Under the pieces are notes generated by a model. That model did not search any database and was not told the DNA's origin. It was given only the letters and a program-made list of their open reading frames with translations. DNA of 64,000 bases from Teredinibacter sp. KSP-S5-2. GTDB taxonomy: Bacteria; Pseudomonadota; Gammaproteobacteria; Pseudomonadales; Cellvibrionaceae. The translations under genes were made by a program, and so were the position numbers. This document shows, in pieces, positions 25,431 through 34,900 of this stretch (position 1 is the first letter of the stretch; the number at the start of each line of letters is the position of its first letter). The stretch covers positions 3,935,001 to 3,999,000 of the forward strand of contig NZ_CP120416.1 in assembly GCF_032773895.1 (NCBI RefSeq), in the 5' to 3' direction.

Positions 25431-28400
25431 ATGATTACAGCACTACTCAATTTCGCCATACATCGGCGTGCTTTCACCCTCTCTCTGGCACTCATCGTAA
25501 TTGGTTTAGGGCTATTCAGCCTGCAACGTTTACCCATTGATGCGGTACCAGACATTACCAACGTTCAGGTACAAATTAATACTGAAGCGCCAGGTTATTC
25601 CCCTTTGGAAAGCGAACAGCGTATTACCTACCCGATAGAAAATGCGCTGGCGGGGTTACCCGGACTGGATCATACCCGCTCTCTGTCCCGCTATGGTTTA
25701 TCCCAGGTCACGGTTATTTTTAAGGATGGGACCGACATTTATTTTGCTCGCAACCTGATAGATGAAAAGCTGTCGGCCATAAAAAATCAGATTCCTTCAG
25801 GTCTTGAACCACAACTGGGGCCAATCGCAACCGGGCTGGGAGAAATATTCACCTACGTGGTCTATGCGGAACCTGGAGCAAAAGACAGTGACGGCTCGGA
25901 TTACACCACCACTTCGCTACGGGAGATCCAGGACTGGGTCATCAAACCGCAACTGGCCCAAACAAAAGGTGTGGTCGAAATCAATACCATCGGTGGTTTT
26001 GACAAACAGTACCACGTTTACCCCTGGCCAACGAAAATGCTCACCTACGGGATTTCACTGGAGGACATTACGACCGCCATTCAAAATAATAACCTGAACA
26101 CCGGTGCCGGATTTATCGAGAAGAACGGACAACAATTATTGATCCGTGCAGTGGGTCAGCTTACCCACTATGAGCAATTGAAAAATATTGCCATTAAGGA
26201 GATCGATAATATTCCAATTACTCTCCAAGAGGTCGCCGACATTGGCATAGGCAAAGAACTAAGAAGCGGCTCCGCCACCTATAACGGAGAGGAAACCGTT
26301 ATGGGCACAGCCATGATGCTTATGGGAGAAAACGCACGAACCGTTTCTCAGGCGCTCACAAAAAAAATGGCGGAGATTGAAAATACGCTTCCTCAAGGCG
26401 TAAAGGTAAATATTGTCTATAACCGAACCGGGCTTGTGGAAAAAACACTAGTCACGGTGCAGAAAAACCTGCTTGAAGGTGCGCTGTTAGTTATTGTTAT
26501 TTTATTTCTCTTACTCGGTAATATTCGTGCAGCCATCATTACCGCAGCAGTGATTCCCCTATCGATGTTGACCACAATTTTCGGTATGGAGAAGCTGGGA
26601 GTTTCCGCCAACTTAATGAGTTTAGGTGCGCTGGATTTTGGCCTGATCGTCGACGGTTCCGTCATTGTGGTTGAAAACACCATCCGTCGGCTGTCGCAAG
26701 CTCAAGCTACATCTACAGGCCGACTTGAATTAAAGGAACGTTTACAGCTTGTATTTGAAGCCAGCAACGAAGTGATTCGGCCTAGCCTGTTCGGTGTATT
26801 TATTATCACTCTGGTTTATATTCCCATATTCAGTTTGAGTGGCGTAGAAGGAAAAATGTTTCAACCTATGGCCATGACCGTCATCATCGCTTTGCTTGCC
26901 GCGATGATTTTTTCCATCACTATTGTCCCCGCAGCGGTTGCATTATTTATTCGCGGTAATATTCAGGAAAATGAAAACCTGATTATACGAAAAACCAAAA
27001 GCATCTACCTACCGGCATTAAAATTCGCATTACGCTATAAAACTATTACGTTGTTTTCCGCCGGCTCGCTGGTGGTGCTTTGTCTATGGCTCGCAACCAA
27101 ACTGGGTTCAGAATTTATTCCTCAGTTAGATGAAGGAGATATTGCATTGCACGCTATGCGAATTTCGGGAACAGGTTTGGAACAGGCAACAGCAATGCAA
27201 CAATCTCTGGAACAAGCGCTGCTTGAATTTCAGGAAGTCGATAAAGTATTTTCCAAAGTCGGTACACCCGAGGTGGCCACCGACCCTATGCCACCAAATG
27301 TTGCGGACACGTTTGTGATTCTCAAAAACAAAAAGGATTGGCAGGATAAAAACAAAAATAAAGCCACACTACTAAAAGAAATGGAAGAGAAACTAAAGAC
27401 CGTTCCTGGCAATAATTATGAATTTACCCAGCCCATTCAAATGCGTTTTAATGAGCTAATTTCCGGTGTGCGATCAGACCTGGGGATAAAAATATTTGGC
27501 GAAGATTTGGATACATTAATTAATCTTGGCCAACAGGTACTGAACGTTATTCAAGATATTGAAGGTGCTGCAGATGCGAAAGTGGAGCAAATCACCAAGC
27601 TACCTACCTTAACCATCTTACCGAAACGCGATGCGTTAGCGAGATACGGTGTTAGCGTTGAAGATTTAAATTCCACGGCGGCAATTTACTTCGGTGGCTA
27701 CGAAGCCAGCAGCTTATATGAAGGGGATCGTCAATTTAAAATTGTTGTCCGACTACCTGAACCCTTGCGTACAGACATAGAACAAATAAAGCATTTGCCA
27801 CTGTATTTGGATTCCGGACACTATGTTCCACTCAGCGAGGTGGCTCAAATCGAACTTTTGCCAGCGCCCAATAAAATCAGTCGGGAAAACGGTAAACGTC
27901 GCATTGTGGTCAGTGCCAACGTCAGGGGGCGCGATCTGGGTGGTTTTGTCGATGAAGTAAAACAGCAAATCCAGAATCAGGTTCAGCTTCCACCAGGCTA
28001 TTGGATAAACTATGGCGGCACCTTTGAACAGTTTGAATCTGCCAGTCAACGCCTGGGGGTGATAGTACCGGTCACACTTCTGGTAATCATGGCCCTGCTC
28101 ATACTGGCCTTGTCCTCGCTAAAAGACGCATTAATTGTGTTTAGCGGCGTTCCCCTCGCATTAACAGGAGGCATAATCGCGTTATGGTTAAGGGATATGC
28201 CCTTTTCAATTTCGGCCGGAGTGGGTTTTATCGCGCTTTCCGGGGTTGCCGTGTTAAACGGACTGGTTCTCATTGCGTTTATTCAAGACTTACGACGGGA
28301 AAATCACTCGATCATTGAGTCGGTTATTCAAGGAGCACAAATCCGTTTGCGCCCCATAATGATGACAGCGCTCGTGGCCAGTTTAGGCTTTTTACCGATG

Positions 28401-28553
28401 GCGTTAAACACAGGTACCGGAGCGGAAGTTCAACGACCAATAGCCACAGTGGTAATCGGTGGCATCATCTCATCAACACTGTTAACGCTGTTTGTTCTTC
28501 CCGCGCTCTATACCAGCTGTTACAGGAATATCAAAAAAGTGACGACGAGGTAA
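25431..28553 (+). CDS. czcA: Heavy-metal RND efflux pump, CzcA family
   Basis: A 1040-residue proton-driven pump exporting divalent metal ions from periplasm and cytoplasm. It starts with TM1 (RRAFTLSLALIVIGLGLFSL), has periplasmic loops and 12 transmembrane helices, and is full length for the family. In TM4 the motif DFG-x3-DGS-x3-VEN (residues about 403-416) is the HME1-3 type associated with Zn/Co/Cd/Ni; the monovalent Cu/Ag type (CusA) lacks DFG. It forms an operon with the CzcI-like and adaptor genes. No outer-membrane factor (czcC) or sensor-regulator pair is present beside it, so an OMF from elsewhere must be used. The exact metal is uncertain. Confidence 0.93.
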   Translation: MITALLNFAIHRRAFTLSLALIVIGLGLFSLQRLPIDAVPDITNVQVQINTEAPGYSPLESEQRITYPIENALAGLPGLDHTRSLSRYGLSQVTVIFKDGTDIYFARNLIDEKLSAIKNQIPSGLEPQLGPIATGLGEIFTYVVYAEPGAKDSDGSDYTTTSLREIQDWVIKPQLAQTKGVVEINTIGGFDKQYHVYPWPTKMLTYGISLEDITTAIQNNNLNTGAGFIEKNGQQLLIRAVGQLTHYEQLKNIAIKEIDNIPITLQEVADIGIGKELRSGSATYNGEETVMGTAMMLMGENARTVSQALTKKMAEIENTLPQGVKVNIVYNRTGLVEKTLVTVQKNLLEGALLVIVILFLLLGNIRAAIITAAVIPLSMLTTIFGMEKLGVSANLMSLGALDFGLIVDGSVIVVENTIRRLSQAQATSTGRLELKERLQLVFEASNEVIRPSLFGVFIITLVYIPIFSLSGVEGKMFQPMAMTVIIALLAAMIFSITIVPAAVALFIRGNIQENENLIIRKTKSIYLPALKFALRYKTITLFSAGSLVVLCLWLATKLGSEFIPQLDEGDIALHAMRISGTGLEQATAMQQSLEQALLEFQEVDKVFSKVGTPEVATDPMPPNVADTFVILKNKKDWQDKNKNKATLLKEMEEKLKTVPGNNYEFTQPIQMRFNELISGVRSDLGIKIFGEDLDTLINLGQQVLNVIQDIEGAADAKVEQITKLPTLTILPKRDALARYGVSVEDLNSTAAIYFGGYEASSLYEGDRQFKIVVRLPEPLRTDIEQIKHLPLYLDSGHYVPLSEVAQIELLPAPNKISRENGKRRIVVSANVRGRDLGGFVDEVKQQIQNQVQLPPGYWINYGGTFEQFESASQRLGVIVPVTLLVIMALLILALSSLKDALIVFSGVPLALTGGIIALWLRDMPFSISAGVGFIALSGVAVLNGLVLIAFIQDLRRENHSIIESVIQGAQIRLRPIMMTALVASLGFLPMALNTGTGAEVQRPIATVVIGGIISSTLLTLFVLPALYTSCYRNIKKVTTR

Positions 28554-28861
28554 AACAATGTGATATTCGGTAGAAGTTCATTTTCACCCAAATGTGAACT
28601 TCTACTATCTTTCATGAAACATCCCGTCAGCACATCGACGAAACATACACCTAGAAACCTAATTGCTTAAACTATAAAAAACAAAATAGACAAGACAACT
28701 GCGTTATACGATCCACGACTGAAAAAACTTACTCACGACAAAACGTGAAAAGAACCACGAAAAACAGAACAAAAAAAATAATGGATAGAAGTATTCAGAC
28801 AAATGTACGAAACAAGCAAGAAAAATCAGGAAAGTAAAAATATGGACAAAGAAAATAAAAA
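28554..28861. other. AT-rich intergenic region between convergent genes
   Basis: About 310 bases, strongly A-rich on the plus strand (28670-28860), with no gene recognised apart from the terminator-like hairpin at its start. Confidence 0.5.
28570..28605 (+). terminator. Terminator hairpin after czcA
   Basis: An 11-bp perfect stem (gtagaagttca / tgaacttctac) with a 14-base loop follows 16 bases after the pump stop. The T-tract is poor (tatcttt), so strength is uncertain. Confidence 0.6.
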
Positions 28862-29287
28862 TTAACGCCTAACCCATTGCAATGCAGCATGTGGGTCAAT
28901 AAACAGCATTCGATCCCATTCCTTATGAAAATATTGATCAACTGCTCGGGCAATCGTGTTGCGAATTTGGGGAGAACGAATAACGTATGCCACTTTTAAT
29001 TTTCTTGGATTGTATTTCGGTGCAGCTTTTCCCAATGCTGCAACGACTCTTAAATCCATATCTGACATATTAATCGTCTCTGCGGCACTCATATCAACCA
29101 AAAACCCCTGAATATCATCAAAACGTGCATCAGAAGTTAAAACGTTATTTGCATCAACCATGTTTGGCAGTTCGATAACACCATTTATTTTTATAATGGC
29201 GTAACCTGGATACCAGGCGACAGAAAAATTATCAGTAGCGTTGTTGAGTGTATCACCAAACTCACTCCAACTTTGTTCTACGGCCAT
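28862..29287 (-). CDS. STAS/SpoIIAA-like domain protein
   Basis: A 141-residue soluble protein. Features fit the SpoIIAA-like/STAS fold: strand PGYAIIKINGVIEL, the helix after LPNMVDANNV, strand IQGFLVDMSAAETINMSDMDLR, and YVIRSPQIRNTIARAVDQYF with a terminal FIDPHAALQWVRR helix typical of the 'STAS/SEC14-like' group. Such proteins often take part in partner-switching or bind lipids, but no kinase or phosphatase partner lies nearby. It is the only gene between the efflux operon and pbpC, and transcribed away from the former. Confidence 0.65.
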   Translation of the reverse strand: MAVEQSWSEFGDTLNNATDNFSVAWYPGYAIIKINGVIELPNMVDANNVLTSDARFDDIQGFLVDMSAAETINMSDMDLRVVAALGKAAPKYNPRKLKVAYVIRSPQIRNTIARAVDQYFHKEWDRMLFIDPHAALQWVRR

Positions 29288-29430
29288 TGGCAGATTTATC
29301 CTAGTCGAATATTTTTTGAGCTACCGCTTAAGAATAGCAGTAATGGCACTTCGTTCACAAATACCAGATTAACAAAACTAATAATATTTTCGACTAAAGG
29401 TAATTTATATTAAATAAATTTAAAAAAATT

Positions 29431-31893
29431 TTACAAATTGTTTGAGCTTTTATTAATTATTTTGAACCAACGCTCTTTTCGAAAACCAAAGTGATCGATC
29501 AAAACCAATTTATGCCAGCCTTCTTCCAAATTCAGTTCTATTTCGTGAAAAAACTCTGTCTCGGAAACTAACTGATCATCCACATGCCAATAGATTTTTG
29601 CTTTTTCATCACGATGATATGCTTTAAAAACAGTTCTCCCACGTTCACCACTTAACGTTAAAGGCACATAGATATTTGTTCCTTCGTAGGGGTAAACAAT
29701 ATCCATAGGATTATCGTCTGTGTATGCAGCAAGCGTTGGTAAACAGTCGCTTCGCCAAGGAGGTAAAGGAAAGTAATCCGCATTCACGCTTTTCCAGTAA
29801 AACTCCTGAATGGGCGGTAAAACGAAAAACGTTTTCTGTTCTATATTTGTCACCTTTTCGCAACCACCGTGAACTCTTAACCCACTGAGCTTATCGAGCA
29901 TAATTTTTTTATTGAAGCGAGATATTTTTTGAAAATGACTCACTCGAGGTACAACCGATTCATTCACTACGCAATTTTGTGCTTGCAGAAAGCCATCATT
30001 GCGACAAATGTACATTTTTTTCAGATCGTACTCAGGCTTTTCAATCCAGCGACTCGCACCCAGCAAATCAAAAACCTGAAACATCGTGGGCGCTGCCGAT
30101 TTCAGACCGCTCAAACCAGCCACACCTTCGCCATTTGCGTTTCCCGCCCATACGCCAACCGTATACATGCCATTGCTGCCCACGGCCCAAGCATCCCTGA
30201 GACCATAGCTGGTTCCGGTTTTCCAGGCGATCTTTTGGCTGCTGGAAAACTGCTGCCAATAGCCGTTTACATCGGGACGGGAAACGGCGAGTAGGGTATT
30301 CAACGTAACCCAAGCCGTTCCCGGAGAATACAACGCCCGTGCCAGTTCCGGCTCACCGCCTTGCGTGAAGCTTAATGCTCTTGTTTCGCCCTCGACTTGA
30401 GCGGTTAACCATGCATATGCGCGAGTCACTTCCCATAACGAGGCTTCCGCACCACCGAGAATCAAGCTTAAGCCATATTCCTCCGGCGCGCGGAAAAGGG
30501 AACTCAAGCCCAAAGATTGCAAATCATCATAAAAACGTGCAACACCGTATTGCTGCAATAAACGCACGGTCGGAATATTTAAAGACTGAATAATCGCATC
30601 TTTAACCCGTACTGCGCCTCGGTATCGACGATCAAAATTTTCCGGCGTAAAGCCTGCAAAATTGGAAGGAATATCGGCGACCAACTGGTTAGGAAGAATC
30701 TCACCCTGCTCCAACATACTCGCATATAAGAAGGGTTTGAGAATGGAGCCCGTGGATCTGGGCCTGCGGGCGATATCCACATGCGGCCCCTGATCCACGG
30801 CTTTTTCAAAGGTAGCATTGCCAATATACGCTTCTACCGCCATGGTTTGGTGGTTGATTACCACCAAAGACAAATTGTTTATGCCTGCCACGCCCAATGC
30901 GGCTACATTTTTTTTGGTTAGTTGATCAACTTTCTGTTGCAGCGACAGATCAATGGTGGTTTCGAACTGGTCGTTTTTTTTATCTTCAATGACCAGACTA
31001 CTCAGTAAATGTGATGCAATCTGCGGTAAGGGTTTCGGTTGTTCTGGAATCGGTTCACGCAGACTGATTTCATAGGTATTTTTGTCCAACAGTTTTTGTT
31101 GGTACAAGTGGTCTAGCAACCGATTGCGTTTTTCCAACAGTTTATCTCTGGACCGATGAATGTTGATCAGCGCAGGGCTGTTGGGCAAAACAGCAAGTAG
31201 CGCTGCCTCCGCCCAGGAAAGCTGCTTGGGATAACGATTGAAGTAACGCCAGCTGGCCGCATTTAAACCTACGATATTGCCACCAAACGGGGCTCTGGCT
31301 GAATACAGTTTTAAAATTTCCTGCTTGGAAAAATGCAACTCAAGCTTAACCGCAATTAATGCTTCAATGGCTTTATTCAAATAGGTTCGAGGCGGATTTG
31401 ACCTCAACATTCGGGCAAGCTGCATGGTAATCGTACTGCCACCACTAACAACTCTTCCCTGTTCAAAGTTGTCCCGCATTGCCCGAGCTATTGCGAGCAG
31501 GCTGATTCCGCTGTGCTGGTAAAAACGTCGGTCTTCAAACTCAATTAATGCCCGTTGGTATTTTTCCGGCACCACGTCGACAGGCGGAAAACGCCATTGC
31601 TCATCGTTCGAAATTTTTGCCCCTAATAATTCACCGTTTTGAGCATATAACACCTTTGAATATGACTTAACGGGAATAGCCGGCGGCACGGCGAAATAAA
31701 TACATAACACCGCAAGCGTAAAAACAATCGCAACCAGCCATTTTTTTTTCGCCAATTGGGCGAGTCGAAGCCTGGAAAAAGGTTTAAAGATCCCTAGCCG
31801 TAAGAAAATGGCTAATCTTCTCCATAAAATCCCATCCCTGTGCGCTTGAGAAGACGTTACCACTTTATTGTTTTTACTTCCCGAACGACTCAT
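29431..31893 (-). CDS. pbpC: Penicillin-binding protein 1C
   Basis: An 820-residue bifunctional peptidoglycan synthase-like protein. It has an N-terminal cytoplasmic tail with a TM helix at about 51-70, then a GT51 glycosyltransferase domain (EFEDRRFYQHSG, GGSTITMQLARMLR), a transpeptidase domain with SxxK in STGSILKPF (nucleophile Ser), SLN after the linker and KTGTSYGLRDAW, and the C-terminal beta-rich BiPBP_C domain (last 90 residues). PBP1C of E. coli has glycosyltransferase activity, and a transpeptidase role is unclear. It lies 77 bases after the alpha-2-macroglobulin gene, the same order as yfhM-pbpC in E. coli. The pair is thought to trap proteases and repair the wall. Confidence 0.96.
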   Translation of the reverse strand: MSRSGSKNNKVVTSSQAHRDGILWRRLAIFLRLGIFKPFSRLRLAQLAKKKWLVAIVFTLAVLCIYFAVPPAIPVKSYSKVLYAQNGELLGAKISNDEQWRFPPVDVVPEKYQRALIEFEDRRFYQHSGISLLAIARAMRDNFEQGRVVSGGSTITMQLARMLRSNPPRTYLNKAIEALIAVKLELHFSKQEILKLYSARAPFGGNIVGLNAASWRYFNRYPKQLSWAEAALLAVLPNSPALINIHRSRDKLLEKRNRLLDHLYQQKLLDKNTYEISLREPIPEQPKPLPQIASHLLSSLVIEDKKNDQFETTIDLSLQQKVDQLTKKNVAALGVAGINNLSLVVINHQTMAVEAYIGNATFEKAVDQGPHVDIARRPRSTGSILKPFLYASMLEQGEILPNQLVADIPSNFAGFTPENFDRRYRGAVRVKDAIIQSLNIPTVRLLQQYGVARFYDDLQSLGLSSLFRAPEEYGLSLILGGAEASLWEVTRAYAWLTAQVEGETRALSFTQGGEPELARALYSPGTAWVTLNTLLAVSRPDVNGYWQQFSSSQKIAWKTGTSYGLRDAWAVGSNGMYTVGVWAGNANGEGVAGLSGLKSAAPTMFQVFDLLGASRWIEKPEYDLKKMYICRNDGFLQAQNCVVNESVVPRVSHFQKISRFNKKIMLDKLSGLRVHGGCEKVTNIEQKTFFVLPPIQEFYWKSVNADYFPLPPWRSDCLPTLAAYTDDNPMDIVYPYEGTNIYVPLTLSGERGRTVFKAYHRDEKAKIYWHVDDQLVSETEFFHEIELNLEEGWHKLVLIDHFGFRKERWFKIINKSSNNL

Positions 31894-31969
31894 TCACCTC
31901 GCCTTATCGCATAACAGCCCTTCCCCTGCGACAATTTCCAAGAGAAGGGGCGACGCAATAGCAACTTGT

Positions 31970-34900
31970 TTACTGCTGTTTTACTTCAACCCACTTGCCC
32001 ATAGAACGGGCTTGTAACTCATTATCGTACATGGATTCCACTTGCCAGGAAGGCAAATAAAATCTTCCGGCGTAAGTCGCGTTAAGTTGTACTTTAATGG
32101 AAACCTTGGGTTGGCTGTTGTTGTTGTAACGATAACGCCAGTAGTGATTGCGCCATAAACTGAAATAACTGCTGATTCTATCGTCACGAATATCCTGATA
32201 ATCCAACCCCTGCGGTAAACTTTCACCTTCAAGGCGTTGATTGCGAATTTGCCAACCACTGGGCATAACCATAGTGAGTGCAATATCCTGATACTGGAAG
32301 CTATTCATTTTTGTTATAGCCGATACAGTGACCTCGGCGATAAAATCCTGCCCTTGGGGTAAGCTTGCAATATCAATAGGCTGCTGATTCAAATCGAAGA
32401 ACTGAACATCCAGTTTCAACCCTTGTTCAACAGCTTCTTCCTGTTCCGTTTTTGGAATACCCGTATTACTTAAAGAAAAATAAATTGGGTGCTCACTATC
32501 GTTGCGAATTTGTAGACGTTGATTATTCAAGCTGTCCTGCGTGATCGCTTGCTGATAAAAACTGGAACTAAATTCCATCTCTTTCCAATCGCTACGATTA
32601 CTGGGTTGATCATGAATAGAGAAACGGCTGGAATCGCCTGTCCGAATGTCGGAAAAATGCGCCAAAGCCAACAGTGCCCATGAGGTGGTTTGTGTGCTGT
32701 ACCAATTATCCGAAGATAATTGCTTGGCGATCGACTTGGCCGTCAACCAGGCGGAGTCCTGTTTTTTCAAGCGGGAATAGGCCAGATTTAACACTGCCAG
32801 ATCTCGCAAACTGGAACCATAGGTATATTCGGAGTAACGATAATCCTGAATATTGGTATCACTGATGGACATTAATTCCTCTGCCACATCCGCCAAACCG
32901 AGGGAGTTATAACCGATAGCCAATAACCAACTCGCCAAATTGTGTTCATGGTTTAGGGTATTTTGCTTGGCATTTTTCAACAATCGCTCGCGCAAACGGT
33001 TCATTGCTGGCAAATTTGGCTTACCGGCTTCCGCCAACACATACAAGCGGTATGCCATGACGCTGTATAAGTTACGACTATCACCACTCTCATCACTTTT
33101 TTGTTTCAGGTAACTCAGCGCTGAATTTAGCATGGTAATTTCTACGGGATACCCCTGATTTTTTGCCTCGACCAAAAAGTGTGTCACGTAGCTTGAAGCC
33201 CAGTCGTTCACGTAAGTCGCCGAAGGCCAATAACTGAAGCCACCGTTATCATGCTGGAAACGTTTATATTTTTTTAATGCCTCTTCGACGTTATATTGAA
33301 TGTCTCCGCGTTTATCATCAGACAAGGTTGTTAATTGATGCAGCCAGATTTGCGGGAAAACCGCTGACGTAGTTTGCTCAACACAACCGTGTGGGTAACG
33401 GATAAGATAATCCAGACGATCGCGTAAATTCATTGCCGGTAACGACGATGCCGTCAAAGATGCTTGGTTGGTCCCCACCATACCGTTTGGTATTAGCGCT
33501 GGCTGCCATGTTTCGCCTGGCGGCAACAGCTTGGTCACGCTTTGAGTTTGTGCCAGGTTGGCACTGCGAGACTCTATGGCAATGGTTTGTTCTGCCGTTT
33601 CCTGCCCAGACCTAGCTACGACATTAACTTGCCCCTGACCAAGACTGTCATCTACCTGCAGATTTAACAGTGCAATTTGATCACCCGGTTCGTTAAATAA
33701 TAATTGGGCTGTCGAAGTTGTCAGTGATAACGGCGAATCGGTTTTCGCTGTTACATCAACCTGTTGAATGCTTTTATCACTGACAAAAACATTTACCGGC
33801 ATTGCAACTTTTTCACCCGGACCGAGCACTCGCGGAAGCGTAGTGAGTAAAGTAAGCGGTTGCGTAACTTTTACCGTTTTTTCCTGTACACCAAACGCCG
33901 TATCCGTGGCAGCCACCACCATCACTCTCACTGCGCCCATATACTGTGGCAAATCGATTTGATGACGATTCACTTCACCCTTTTGTAATTTAAAGGCACC
34001 GAGAAAACGCACAACCGGCGGGAAACGTCGTTGCTTGCTTTCTTTTTTATCGTCCTGTGATTTACCACCACCGATGCGTAGCGTTCGTTCCAAATTAGCG
34101 CCGTAAGCTCCAATTACACCATCAAAAATATCCCAGGTGCGAACACCCAAGGCTTCTTTCTGATAAAAATAATCATAGGGGTCCGGCGCGGAGTAATTGG
34201 TAATGCCCAATAAACCTTCGTCTACTACAGCCAGGGTATAGGCCATCGCCTTGCCATCTGCCTCTTTCACCTCGACAGTAAACTGGCTTTCCGGCCGAAC
34301 ACTTTCTGGCGATACTATTTCGGGCTTCACACGATTTTGTGCGTTTTCTACCAACAGTGGAACCACACCGTAAAGTCTGATCGGCGCATCTGATGTTTTG
34401 TTTTGATGGGGCAGAATGAGAGACACATTGAGATAAACATTCGGTGCCATGGCTGCGGTAATTGGCAAAGTAAATGCTGAGGTTTCCTCGGAGACTTGCA
34501 CCCACTGTTGATCAATCACTTCCGAGCCATTCTCTATACTGTAAAACACTTTGCCCTGATTAATATCGGGCAACTGAATTCGGGCTTGATCACCCACTTC
34601 ATATTTTGCTTTATCCGTTGAAAGCATTAACTGGGTTGCCGCATCCGGGCTGACTTGATTATTCCAACTCCACCCCATGTATACCTGCTTGCCACTGCAA
34701 TGATTGCCTTCAACATCACAAACACGAATTAAATATCTTCCCCAGGAATAACTGTCTTTTTTCAGTATCCAGTTCGCCGTTCCATTTTCATCGGTAGTAA
34801 CGGTGACATCGCTTTCCGTGCTGGCATGTCGCCCGCGAATATAGTTAGCCAGGTTCTCCTCGGGTTTATCCCACCACCAATACCAATTAAGTTTATACAC

